Shown here one piece after another: positions 1 through 6,150 of a stretch of DNA of 9,572 nt (position 1 is the first letter of the stretch; every line of letters begins with the position of its first letter). The notes under the pieces were generated by a model. That model worked only from the letters and a program-made list of their open reading frames with translations, was not told where the DNA came from and searched no databases. Source of the DNA: Chitinivibrionales bacterium (lineage in GTDB: Bacteria > Fibrobacterota > Chitinivibrionia > Chitinivibrionales > WJMI01); assembly GCA_014729595.1 (NCBI GenBank), contig WJJU01000006.1:1-9572 (forward strand). Direction: 5' to 3'. A program made the position numbers and the translations under genes.

Positions 1-75
1 GTAGAAGGTAGAAGTCCGACGGCAGGGGCCGGAGACCAACTGAAGAAGGTGGCGTTGACGACTCACAAGCGCTAA
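1..75 (+). CDS. Possible C-terminal end of an upstream gene (partial)
   Basis: Frame 1 is open from the window edge to a TAA at 73-75 and encodes 24 residues ending in LTTHKR. The stretch reads like an ordinary hydrophilic protein tail (Gly/Ala-rich, then QLKKVALTTHKR). Too little is present to name a family, and an open frame of 24 codons is not significant by itself. It is listed because nothing else explains the first 75 bases. Confidence 0.25.
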   Translation, partial: VEGRSPTAGAGDQLKKVALTTHKR

Positions 76-175
76 AGTATTGAGGCGTAAGAAATTAGAA
101 ACAGAGGATCGACACGGAAGACCGGCATGGCCCCGGCATCTTGCCTGCTCCTTTCAATCAAAGGTGAGGACGAAA

Positions 176-199
176 AACGCCGGACGGATTGCCGGTGTT
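176..199. repeat. Hairpin AACGCCGG / CCGGTGTT
   Basis: Arms at 176-183 and 192-199 pair over 8 positions, with one G-T wobble, around the 8-base loop ACGGATTG. No T run follows, so it is not a classic intrinsic terminator. Confidence 0.5.
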
Positions 200-364
200 C
201 CAATCAATGACGAGCGGTTTCCCGCGGCTCGCGGTGGAACGAAGGCTCCGGTAGCTCAACCTCGCCCCCCCCCTACTTAAGCTCAGTGGATCTTAATGTA
301 TCTTTGGGTTACTCGGTGGTTGGTCGCCGAGGGTCTTATGCGATCAGCGGTATTGCCGCCATGC

Positions 365-384
365 CGTCGAAGAAGCTTTCGACG
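365..384. repeat. Perfect 7-bp inverted repeat downstream of the DUF1064-like gene
   Basis: CGTCGAA (365-371) and TTCGACG (378-384) pair perfectly around a 6-base loop. It lies 44 bases beyond the stop of the minus-strand gene at 428-739. Two weaker stems, CTCGG/CCGAG (312-331) and GCGG/CCGC (347-359), follow on the same side. Role unknown; a 3'-end structure of the minus-strand transcript is possible. Confidence 0.45.
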
Positions 385-427
385 ACGAAACGTTCGCTAT
401 CTTGATTTGGAAATGGGTACGACGGAA

Positions 428-739
428 TCAGGTATTCTCCACGACGGTGTCGACATTATAGAAAGCTTTGAGCAGTTTGGTCATAATCGGTTGCTCCGGG
501 GAGGCGCTTTGGGAACATACAATGACTTCACGCCGACCGTCCGCGTAAGTAAGCTCTACATCACCGGTGAATGTACCAATTTCGACCCCGTTAAGAACGA
601 ACTCATAAACGGGGGACTGCTTGAGCGCCGTTACGGTTCCTTTTTCCAAGAGTGGCTGATATTGTGAGAGAAGTGCCTTATTTTTACCTCTGGCCCTCAA
701 TTGAATATTCACTTCACGAAGAGATTTGGCGTGTGACAT
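428..739 (-). CDS. DUF1064-like small protein, possibly inactive nuclease fold
   Basis: A 103-residue protein whose middle resembles DUF1064, a phage-associated family considered PD-(D/E)XK nuclease-like. Recognisable parts are a helix ending in LLEKGTV (about 29-36), then LKQSPVYEFVLNG (39-51), then GTFTGDVELTYADG (55-68), and a final KLLKAF helix (88-93). In the family the second acidic strand normally carries an E/D-x-K pair. Here the equivalent strand is EVIVCSQS (71-78), so only D60 of the usual catalytic set is visible. The short N-terminus also lacks the usual conserved Asp-Ser-Lys-x-Glu-Ala region. A GGAG lies about 11 bases before the ATG, which is rather far. The start codon overlaps the ATG of the plus-strand gene at 738. 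It may be a catalytically dead relative or a decayed prophage remnant. Family assignment rests on visual pattern only. Confidence 0.55.
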   Translation of the reverse strand: MSHAKSLREVNIQLRARGKNKALLSQYQPLLEKGTVTALKQSPVYEFVLNGVEIGTFTGDVELTYADGRREVIVCSQSASPEQPIMTKLLKAFYNVDTVVENT

Positions 740-1733
740 GAAAAACTATTCTCCATCTAATGATCAAGGCGGCATCCAGCTTCCCGTCGCCCGGGTGAAG
801 GTACGTTGTCCAGAAAATAGTCGCTTGCAACGACTTACCGCACGGAGTTTCTTCTCCGCCGCAAAAGCCGCCGTTTCAATTCCCTGTATCGCGGGATTAA
901 TTTTTGTCGTGAGCGTAGTGGATGCCGATGCGCGACGGCGCGACCGGGACAGGCCGTGGCACGAGGGTGCAAGCGAAGTAAAGGTATGGACTTATCCGGA
1001 TTCATTTAGAGATTCACTTCGTGAGGCGAACGATATCGGGCCCAACATAGCGCTGAGGAACTATCAAAAGTACCCGTTTCAAAAGCGCGAAAAACTGGTG
1101 TTCGTCGGTGGTTGGGGGTTTATTTCCGCCGGATTCGGAATCATGGAAGCTCATCCTACCAAAGAAAATCCTAACGTGCTAAGTATTGGAGCCAAAGGAT
1201 TTACCAATAGATTCGTCAGTGCATTTAAAAAAGTTCGTGATTACGCTCATGCGCGAGTCGATGCAAACGGGTTCTATCCTCTATTTTTCGAGCAGCATCT
1301 GCACGAAGAAGACTACCGGGATCATCGCTGGACCATTTACGATCACCAAAAGGGACGTGTATTCACTCAAAAAACGCAAGATTCCAGCACCGACGCATCG
1401 GCGTTTACCCACAATTTGTTAAGTCTTCTATATTATATACGTACTATGGACTACGCGCCCGGCGACAGTTTCACGGTCATGTGCTTTGTTCACGAAAAGG
1501 ATTATCCACTCCATTTCAACGTCCTCAAGCGCGAAAAGATCGAAGTACCCGCCGGCGACTTCACCTGTTTAAAGCTCAAACCTCGGCTTGTAGGCGACGG
1601 CCGCGGATTCACCAAGCGCGATGAGATGTATATCTGGGTCACCGATGATGAACACCACATGCCGGTACTGGTGAAAGCGAAGGCAAAGCTGGGACATCTA
1701 TGGGCTGAGCTTATTCACTACGAGCGCGACTGA
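738..1733 (+). CDS. DUF3108-domain envelope protein
   Basis: A 331-residue protein if started at ATG 738. An N-terminal hydrophobic segment (about 44-61) ending in DADA suggests a signal peptide. From about residue 118 the sequence matches the DUF3108 pattern: EKLVFVGGWGFISAG opening strand, then KGFTNRFVSAFKKVRDYAHARVD, then LFFEQHLHEEDYRDHRWTIYD, and a C-terminal half with VPAGDFTCLKLKP and MYIWVTDDEHHMPVLVKAKAKLG. DUF3108 proteins are periplasmic or outer-membrane-associated and of unknown biochemistry. The start is uncertain. The ATG at 738 leaves over 40 residues before the hydrophobic segment and has only a distant AAGAG; in-frame GTG 795 and TTG 825 would give a more usual signal peptide but lack a good ribosome site. 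The gene lies 28 bases upstream of the PAP2 phosphatase, probably in one operon. Confidence 0.85.
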   Translation: MKNYSPSNDQGGIQLPVARVKVRCPENSRLQRLTARSFFSAAKAAVSIPCIAGLIFVVSVVDADARRRDRDRPWHEGASEVKVWTYPDSFRDSLREANDIGPNIALRNYQKYPFQKREKLVFVGGWGFISAGFGIMEAHPTKENPNVLSIGAKGFTNRFVSAFKKVRDYAHARVDANGFYPLFFEQHLHEEDYRDHRWTIYDHQKGRVFTQKTQDSSTDASAFTHNLLSLLYYIRTMDYAPGDSFTVMCFVHEKDYPLHFNVLKREKIEVPAGDFTCLKLKPRLVGDGRGFTKRDEMYIWVTDDEHHMPVLVKAKAKLGHLWAELIHYERD

Positions 1734-1743
1734 CGTCCGCCAC

Positions 1744-1751
1744 AAAAGGAG
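1744..1751 (+). promoter_or_regulatory. Strong Shine-Dalgarno supporting a TTG start
   Basis: AAAAGGAG at 1744-1751 sits 10 bases before TTG 1762. It is the reason for choosing this non-ATG start for the PAP2 gene; the upstream gene stops at 1733, so the site lies in the short gap between them. Confidence 0.7.
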
Positions 1752-1761
1752 TGGTTCTCGA

Positions 1762-2355
1762 TTGATCGATTGGCTTATTCAGATTGATACGTCACTGTTC
1801 TACTTTTTTAACGTCACCATCGCGAACGGGCTATTCGATTTTATCTTTCCGATAATCACCAATCGCGAGAACCACCTTATCGCCCTGGGCGTTGTCGCGA
1901 TTGTTTATGTGGGAGCCCGGCGCAAGGAAGCAATGGTTGGGATAAGCTTGGCCGTCGTGACGGTAGCGTTTTCCGACCAATTGTGTTGCACAATCCTTAA
2001 GCCCCTGGTTGGTCGCCTTCGGCCCTGTCACCCGGAGCATTTCCTCGAAGGAGGACGCTATCTGGTCGGGATGAAGCATTCGCTCTCCTTCCCTTCGGCT
2101 CACTCCATGAATTGGTTCGCCCAGGCCACCCTCTTCACCTTTCTATATCCCAAACAATGGCCCTGGTTTTTCGCCGTCGCCACACCCATTGCATTCTCGC
2201 GTGTTTATGTCGGTGTCCACTACCCTATCGATGTTACGGTTGGCGCCGTCTTGGGCGCGGGGGTTGGAGCCGCCGTCTACGGAGGATATCGGCTGGTTCG
2301 GCGCAAAGTAACCATTACCAATTTCCCGCGAAAAAACATGGCTCATAACCGCTGA
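1762..2355 (+). CDS. PAP2-family membrane phosphatase
   Basis: A 197-residue integral membrane protein of the PAP2 / type 2 phosphatidic acid phosphatase superfamily. All three catalytic motifs are present: K-x6-RP (K80 to R87-P88), PSAHS (111-115, the PSGH motif with Ala for Gly), and SR-x5-H-x3-D (S146, R147, H153, D157). R147, with the Lys and Arg of motif 1, would bind phosphate; H153 is the expected nucleophile and H114 the acid. Hydrophobic stretches at about 10-32, 37-51, 57-75, 116-128, 134-148 and 157-178 fit the usual six helices. Members dephosphorylate undecaprenyl diphosphate, phosphatidylglycerol phosphate or lipid A; the substrate cannot be read from sequence. It follows the DUF3108 gene closely, which suggests a shared role in the envelope. 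The start is TTG. The C-terminus is a short basic tail. Confidence 0.93.
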   Translation: MIDWLIQIDTSLFYFFNVTIANGLFDFIFPIITNRENHLIALGVVAIVYVGARRKEAMVGISLAVVTVAFSDQLCCTILKPLVGRLRPCHPEHFLEGGRYLVGMKHSLSFPSAHSMNWFAQATLFTFLYPKQWPWFFAVATPIAFSRVYVGVHYPIDVTVGAVLGAGVGAAVYGGYRLVRRKVTITNFPRKNMAHNR

Positions 2356-2467
2356 AAAACTCAAGAAGCCTATCGACGCCATTTGTTACCCCGCCCTTTA
2401 TCGCTCCCCGTTCGTGACCTGAACGCGACAAGAATATCGGCAAGACATCTCCCACTGAAGCACAAAA

Positions 2468-2475
2468 TGCATGCA
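2468..2475. repeat. Palindrome TGCATGCA
   Basis: Perfect 8-bp palindrome, 22 bases before a second, 10-bp palindrome. It could be part of a binding site for a dimeric regulator; nothing else supports this. Confidence 0.25.
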
Positions 2476-2496
2476 ATAAGTGCAATTATGTGATAA

Positions 2497-2506
2497 GTTA
2501 TATAAC
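2497..2506. repeat. Palindrome GTTATATAAC
   Basis: Perfect 10-bp AT-rich palindrome that includes a -10-like TATAAC (2501-2506). It could be an operator over a promoter, but no matching -35 is present at the right distance. Confidence 0.3.
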
Positions 2507-2516
2507 AGAGAATGCA

Positions 2517-2549
2517 GGATCTTGCCTATACGTCGATTGAGTAAGATCC
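2517..2549. repeat. Inverted repeat GGATCTT / AAGATCC
   Basis: Perfect 7-bp arms at 2517-2523 and 2543-2549 around a 19-base spacer. It lies upstream of the isolated terminator and could be a structural element of an unannotated transcript. Confidence 0.35.
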
Positions 2550-2668
2550 AATCAATGTGCTCTGTTCACCAAGCCGATTGCCGCGGCCATGTTGAACACT
2601 ATTTTGAATTCGGATAGAAGTAAGAAAAAAATGCGGAACATCATGGGCCCACGTGTAAGGATATACAA

Positions 2669-2705
2669 AAGGCCGCGGATTTGTTTGTGCCGCCTTCTTT
2701 TTTTT
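2669..2705 (+). terminator. Likely intrinsic terminator
   Basis: AAGGCCGCG (2669-2677) and TGCCGCCTT (2688-2696) form a 9-position stem with one C-C mismatch and one G-T wobble around a 10-base loop, followed by C and eight T (2698-2705). It is oriented to stop plus-strand transcription but lies over 300 bases after the PAP2 stop codon, so it ends either a long 3' UTR or a separate small transcript. Confidence 0.6.
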
Positions 2706-2966
2706 GGGTTCCCCCCCAACCTATGCAGCTACACCAAGCTCACCGACGGAAGTAAAAAAAAACGATGGTGAAAGCCACCGGATGTCTTTATATTAAGAAC
2801 CAATGTGAAAAATCGACGAATTCAGTTCATACTCCATCATCAAAAGGTGTAGATTTCAACATTTCTTACAACAAACCTTGTACGCGGAGTGTCCTTGCAT
2901 TAAGACCTCCCGGATAAAAGCGACCGTAAACAATCGGAATTGTGCGGCGGAAAGGACGGATGAATA

Positions 2967-4529
2967 ATGATGTTAACGAAAACGATATCTCTGGGTTCAC
3001 TTGTAATGTTGAGCGTTTGCTTTGCCGCCTTCCCGCTGTCGGACATTAAGGTATTTGACGGTAAGAAGAAGATTATCTACTATCGTCATGATTCGAACCA
3101 CTGCAAGGATGAACTGCAAGAGAACATGCAGCGATATCTCGACTCCCTCGGCAACAGCGACGAGTATATATATGACCTGAGCACTCAGGGTGTTCGATGG
3201 TTGCAGACCGATTACGACATCGAAACGGGCACCTATTCCGCCAAAGAAGATAAATGGCTCGCTACCATTGAAGATGAGATTGCCACGATTATGAGCTTGA
3301 ACTGTGACACCTGCCAATTGGTCTTTATTGCGCAAGTGGGAATCGGCCGCCATTTCGTAACCGACACGAATAGTACGGCGCAAATCAATAAGGCGGTCGA
3401 AGAACTGAACGCCTTTTGTGATTTACTTTTAGAGAGAGCGCATCGAGCGGACGCAATTTTCCTGACAACATACCCCTACCAATGGTCTCACAGAAAATTT
3501 CCCCAAAACGAGGGCGTTGTCGTCCGCGCATTCAATGCGCAGCGTGACGATAAGATAAGGATGATTGATGTAGTGACGGAAACGCACGCAGTTTGGCCTT
3601 ATGGTACCGCCTGCGACAAACAGCACCCCACAAAGGTGGCAAAGGAGATAATGGCGGTGGAAATCATGAAGGCCTTGCTGGCTCACGACGGTCTTGAGGA
3701 ACCCGCATGGCTGGGGGACAAAATAGGAGACAAGCTTACAGAAGAGGAAAAAGAACGGGACTATGTCCACAATTTTTCTCCCATGTCCGGGGCATACGCC
3801 CTTGGTGACACAATACACTTCAGTTGGCAATGGCATGAGACAAACAAATACGGGGTATTCAAGGGCTCCGCACAAATGCTTGATTCCACCAGAGACAATT
3901 TCTTGGAAGACCCTTTCAACTGGGTGGTTGTCAAATCGTTCCTACCCAAGTCAGATACGCTTCCCCTGGGTTCGGTCACAAACAATCGGAGCGAGATTGT
4001 ACTCGACGAAAGCATGACCTCGCTCGACATCGTTGTAACAATGGATTTCTTCAGGAATTTACACGATTTCGTCCGGGATGAAATAATCGAGAAAAAACTG
4101 CCTGTTCCCGTACAGTTCGAACTATGCAGGCAAGGTGTTTTCAAGCATCATTGGGTGGGAAGCGGAGACGATTGGAGCAGCCCGCGGAGCTGCATCGTGC
4201 TCTATCCCGATTCGGTTATTGATCCGGACAAGCCGATCTATCCGACTGGTTTTGGGAGTGGCGAATCAACGTCGATCGGCGCGGGGGGGGGCGTCATGCG
4301 ACACAAGCAAGAAAAAATATCCTATGTTAATGCAGGCAAACTGCTACGTATTAATGTTGGAAGGGGCAATGCACCAGTTTCGTTGGTTAACATTTTGGGG
4401 CAATCATGCCGACGAGGCTTTGCGGATAAATCGGGATTTTTTGAAGTACCTAAGAATTCTCTAAGAAGCGGCGCGTACCTGATTGTCACGAAAGACCGTG
4501 CGAGTTCGCGTTTGCTGTGGGTTCGTTGA
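2967..4529 (+). CDS. Secreted SGNH-hydrolase-like protein with a C-terminal sorting-type domain
   Basis: A 520-residue protein. AAAGGA (2951-2956) precedes ATG 2967 (a second ATG follows at 2970). Residues 1-20 are a signal peptide; a Cys at 18 is in a poor lipobox context. Residues about 33-240 look like a degenerate SGNH/GDSL hydrolase fold: HDS (41-43) on the first strand, a hydrophobic strand QLVFIAQVG (117-125), AIFLTTYPY (163-171), and D217-KQH220-P near the end, matching the D-x-x-H block. The usual block I Gly and block III Asn are not obvious, so activity is uncertain. Residues about 270-415 are beta-rich, beginning with SGAYALGDTIHFSW like an Ig-type domain. After a Gly/Ser linker (430-443), residues about 458-520 resemble a type IX / Fibrobacter sorting domain, with LLRINV, VSLVNILGQ and LRSGAYLIV. 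A G9 tract lies in the linker. The gene appears to stand alone. Confidence 0.75.
   Translation: MMLTKTISLGSLVMLSVCFAAFPLSDIKVFDGKKKIIYYRHDSNHCKDELQENMQRYLDSLGNSDEYIYDLSTQGVRWLQTDYDIETGTYSAKEDKWLATIEDEIATIMSLNCDTCQLVFIAQVGIGRHFVTDTNSTAQINKAVEELNAFCDLLLERAHRADAIFLTTYPYQWSHRKFPQNEGVVVRAFNAQRDDKIRMIDVVTETHAVWPYGTACDKQHPTKVAKEIMAVEIMKALLAHDGLEEPAWLGDKIGDKLTEEEKERDYVHNFSPMSGAYALGDTIHFSWQWHETNKYGVFKGSAQMLDSTRDNFLEDPFNWVVVKSFLPKSDTLPLGSVTNNRSEIVLDESMTSLDIVVTMDFFRNLHDFVRDEIIEKKLPVPVQFELCRQGVFKHHWVGSGDDWSSPRSCIVLYPDSVIDPDKPIYPTGFGSGESTSIGAGGGVMRHKQEKISYVNAGKLLRINVGRGNAPVSLVNILGQSCRRGFADKSGFFEVPKNSLRSGAYLIVTKDRASSRLLWVR
4283..4291 (+). repeat. G9 homopolymer inside the coding sequence
   Basis: Nine G spanning codons 439-442, in the linker just before the sorting-type domain. 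One extra G would end the protein after 12 further codons; one fewer G would switch to a different tail of about 58 residues ending at 4464. Runs of this length are known slippage sites in phase-variable genes of other bacteria. Confidence 0.7.
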
Positions 4530-4635
4530 ACAACGAATGAGAATGTAGAAAGATTCCGATACCGCGACAGGGGAAAAACGGGGAAAAAAAACCTTCGGGC
4601 CGGTAGGAATTATGCTTTTTCGGCTTCAGGAAGAA

Positions 4636-4654
4636 GGCGCCTCTTCATGGCGCC
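4636..4654. repeat. Hairpin GGCGCC-tcttcat-GGCGCC
   Basis: Two copies of the self-complementary GGCGCC flank a 7-base loop, so they pair with each other. No T tract follows. Confidence 0.45.
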
Positions 4655-4670
4655 GCCTCAACCCCTTGCC

Positions 4671-4692
4671 CCTTCTCCGCCCACGGAGAAGG
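4671..4692. repeat. Perfect 9-bp hairpin with a 4-base loop
   Basis: CCTTCTCCG (4671-4679) and CGGAGAAGG (4684-4692) pair perfectly around CCCA. A strong structure 140 bases after the stop of the secreted-protein gene, without a following T run. Probably part of a repeat-like segment extending to about 4776. Confidence 0.6.
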
Positions 4693-4865
4693 AGACATGG
4701 ATGAGTTGTTTTTGGGAAAAGAGAACATAGCCCCCCCACACAAAGCCTTCGGGGAGCGGGCCGGGGTGAATCTTTAAAAGCAAGGATTTAGTGGCGCCCA
4801 AACCCCCGAAACATGACATTCTAAGCAAACACAAGAGACTCCGAGTAGGACTAAGTGCTTGAATT

Positions 4866-4948
4866 ATAAGCATTTAACTTGGTCCGACCCGGTATGAATT
4901 TATCTCATCGCTCTAATTCATCTCATCGCAACCCCAAAAAATGCTTAT
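4866..4948. repeat. 10-bp inverted repeat flanking a direct repeat
   Basis: ATAAGCATTT (4866-4875) and AAATGCTTAT (4939-4948) are perfect inverted copies. Between them AATTTATCTCATCGC (4897-4911) recurs as AATTCATCTCATCGC (4915-4929) with one difference, at a period of 18. The nested layout could be a regulator binding region or a small-element remnant. Confidence 0.5.
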
Positions 4949-4984
4949 GTTCGAGTCCGATTTTTTATTTCATTGATACCGGCA

Positions 4985-4990
4985 TATAAT
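4985..4990 (+). promoter_or_regulatory. TATAAT -10-like hexamer upstream of the Rpn remnant
   Basis: A consensus -10 hexamer 58 bases before ATG 5048. No good -35 lies 16-18 bases upstream (the region is T-rich), so this is a weak call. Confidence 0.25.
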
Positions 4991-5047
4991 TTATAGCGGG
5001 AAAGGCGTCTCCCCCCTTGGCTTCCCGGCAAAAATACCGTAGGTCCA

Positions 5048-5323
5048 ATGGAACCCAACAAGCTAAACAATCCACACGACCTTGTGGTCAGGGAACTCTT
5101 TGGCCGCCCCGACATGGCCGCGGGTTTCATAAGGGAATACTTGCCCGCACGCGTCTATGCGCTGCTCGATCCGGCAACGCTTGATAGGGTAAACGGCACC
5201 TTTGTGGACAAGGAGATGTCGGCCCACTTTTCGGATATTGTCTACAAGGCATCGACCAACGACAAACCCGGATACCTCTATCTTTTATTCGAGCACAAGA
5301 GCTACCCCGACCCACTTGTTGTA
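5048..5323 (+). pseudogene. Truncated Rpn/YhgA-type (PF04754) nuclease-transposase
   Basis: Residues 1 to about 92 match the N-terminal PD-(D/E)XK nuclease domain of Rpn family proteins (recombination-promoting nuclease, also called transposase_31 / YhgA-like). Visible marks are NPHDLVVRELFGRPDMAAGFIREYLP (split here as residues 8-17 and 18-33), then DPATLDRVNGTFVD, then HFSDIVYK (D63) and YLYLLFEHKSYPDPL (E82, K84). The family is usually about 300 residues. After residue 92 the similarity stops abruptly; the frame runs on to 5521 but encodes Phe/Ser/Pro-rich sequence unlike the family, over DNA belonging to the next gene's leader. The catalytic residues are kept but the rest is missing, so this is a broken gene. 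The Shine-Dalgarno is weak (AGG at 5041-5043). The break near 5318-5324 marks the left limit of the mobile remnant that follows. Confidence 0.75.
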
Positions 5324-5424
5324 GATTCCCCTTCTCTCATCATTCCCTTTCCCTCTTTTTGCCTTTTTCTGCGTCATAATTCTACCATTTACGGACAGGG
5401 TTATTTCGGCAAAAGGGAGTGGTT

Positions 5425-5982
5425 ATGGAGGGCCTGCCGCGATTCTATCAGGATGAGGAGAGCTTTGCGTTCATCCACCAGCGACTCCAACTCATCCCCT
5501 GTCCCCGCTGTGGCTTGGTGAGCGCTCTTATCCTCAACGGATTGGTATGGGGATATTGCCAGAATGGCTCGACCAGACGGAAGAAGGGGCATAGGATTCT
5601 CTGCAATTGCAGAAGAGTACGATCGCCGGGCTGTGGCGGCTCCTTTGCGGTACTGCTCTGTGAATCGCTCCCTCGACTCAGTATCGATACTGCTTCGTTG
5701 TGGAAGATTTTGGGCGGTGTGGCTCGCGGCTCATCAATTGGGCGATCCTTCGATCACGCCGGGATAGCATGCTCCGTGCGCACACAGTACCGGACACTTC
5801 GACGTTTCAGAAATCAACAAGCCAATATCCGCGGCCAACTACAGTACTACTTCGGCCTCCCCCCACCGCTATCGGGCGCCGACCCCATCGCTCAGACTAT
5901 CGCCCATCTTCAGCATGCCTTTCCCGGATCGGCCAATCCCATAGCCGCCTTTCACCTGCACGCCCAAACCGCTTTTCTCTGA
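5425..5982 (+). CDS. Zinc-ribbon protein encoded by a transposon
   Basis: A 185-residue protein starting at ATG 5425, with AAGGGAG (5413-5419) five bases upstream. A zinc-ribbon-like pattern occupies residues 26-70: CPRCG (26-30), then GYC (43-45), ILCNC (58-62) and SPGCGGSF (67-74), consistent with a CxxC...C...C metal site. It is followed by helical segments (LSIDTASLWKILGGVA 85-100; RTQYRTLRRFRNQQANI 119-135) that could bind DNA, and a C-terminal segment AHLQHAFPGSANPIAAFH. I believe similar proteins occur beside DDE transposase and AAA ATPase genes in environmental bacteria, but I cannot confirm a family name. By analogy with TniQ/TnsD, which also have zinc sites and choose targets, a role in end or target recognition is possible; this is inference. 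It looks full length and unbroken and leads the element's gene set. Confidence 0.65.
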   Translation: MEGLPRFYQDEESFAFIHQRLQLIPCPRCGLVSALILNGLVWGYCQNGSTRRKKGHRILCNCRRVRSPGCGGSFAVLLCESLPRLSIDTASLWKILGGVARGSSIGRSFDHAGIACSVRTQYRTLRRFRNQQANIRGQLQYYFGLPPPLSGADPIAQTIAHLQHAFPGSANPIAAFHLHAQTAFL

Positions 5983-6109
5983 GCCCATCAAGCGCCTTTG
6001 TCCACCCCTTGGCCGCACCTCAGCACGGCCACCTATGCCACGCATTCGTCAGATCGCCCACGTTGCGCCGCGGCGAAAATCATCAACCACAAACAACGCC
6101 AATACAGAA

Positions 6110-6118
6110 CCCCCCCCC
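6110..6118 (+). repeat. C9 homopolymer in the transposon leader
   Basis: Nine C, 45 bases before the transposase start, in the 180-base gap between the zinc-ribbon gene and the transposase. Part of a window-wide set of long C/G runs. Confidence 0.6.
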
Positions 6119-6150
6119 AGCCGGCCGAAACCTTTCATATAACCAAAACC

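Larger units (their letters stand above)
76..427. other. Gene-poor stretch with hairpins and a C9 tract
   Basis: I find no convincing gene here: the open frames have no clear ribosome binding site or recognisable protein. It holds a hairpin at 176-199, a C9 run at 265-273, and a string of short inverted repeats at 312-331, 347-359 and 365-384. The last three lie just beyond the 3' end of the minus-strand gene at 428-739 and could help end its transcript, although none is followed by a T tract on that strand. Confidence 0.5.
2356..2966. other. 610-bp intergenic region with palindromes and an isolated terminator
   Basis: No protein gene is evident. The stretch holds palindromes at 2468-2475 (TGCATGCA) and 2497-2506 (GTTATATAAC), an inverted repeat at 2517-2549, a likely intrinsic terminator at 2669-2705, a C7 run at 2711-2717 and an A9 run near 2755. 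The promoter of the gene at 2967 should lie in its last 150 bases, but I see no clear -35/-10 pair. A small RNA ending at the terminator is possible. Confidence 0.5.
4530..5047. other. Intergenic region with hairpins, short repeats and a possible dispersed repeat
   Basis: No gene is supported. The first part (about 4636-4776) is GC-rich, with two hairpins, a C7 run (4731-4737) and a GGGG-rich end. It resembles intergenic repeat elements seen in many genomes, but copy number cannot be judged from one window. The second part (4790-5000) is AT-rich, with an inverted repeat enclosing a direct repeat. Confidence 0.45.

Noticed and set aside
318..459. A frame containing EEAFDDETFAILIWKW, vaguely like the N-terminus of an IS1595-type transposase
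   Set aside because: The match is a few acidic and aromatic residues only, the frame has no start and stops quickly, and no zinc-ribbon motif follows.
296..667. 123-codon plus-strand open frame
   Set aside because: Most of it is antisense to the DUF1064-like gene, which has the recognisable protein; its own start has no good ribosome site.
2589..2771. 60-codon open frame in the intergenic region
   Set aside because: It runs through the likely terminator and its T8 and C7 runs; the product is basic with no pattern.
3429..4144. Minus-strand open frames of 127 and 148 codons
   Set aside because: They lie wholly inside the secreted-protein gene, which has a signal peptide, ribosome site and consistent domain pattern.
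4591..4625. Hairpin-like CCTTCGGGCCGGTAGG beside an A8 run as a terminator
   Set aside because: The stem is only three or four pairs with mismatches, and on the strand where a T8 run would follow there is no gene to terminate.
4948..4960. GTTCGAGTCC, resembling a tRNA T-loop
   Set aside because: The flanking bases do not form a T stem, and no acceptor, anticodon or D arm can be folded upstream.
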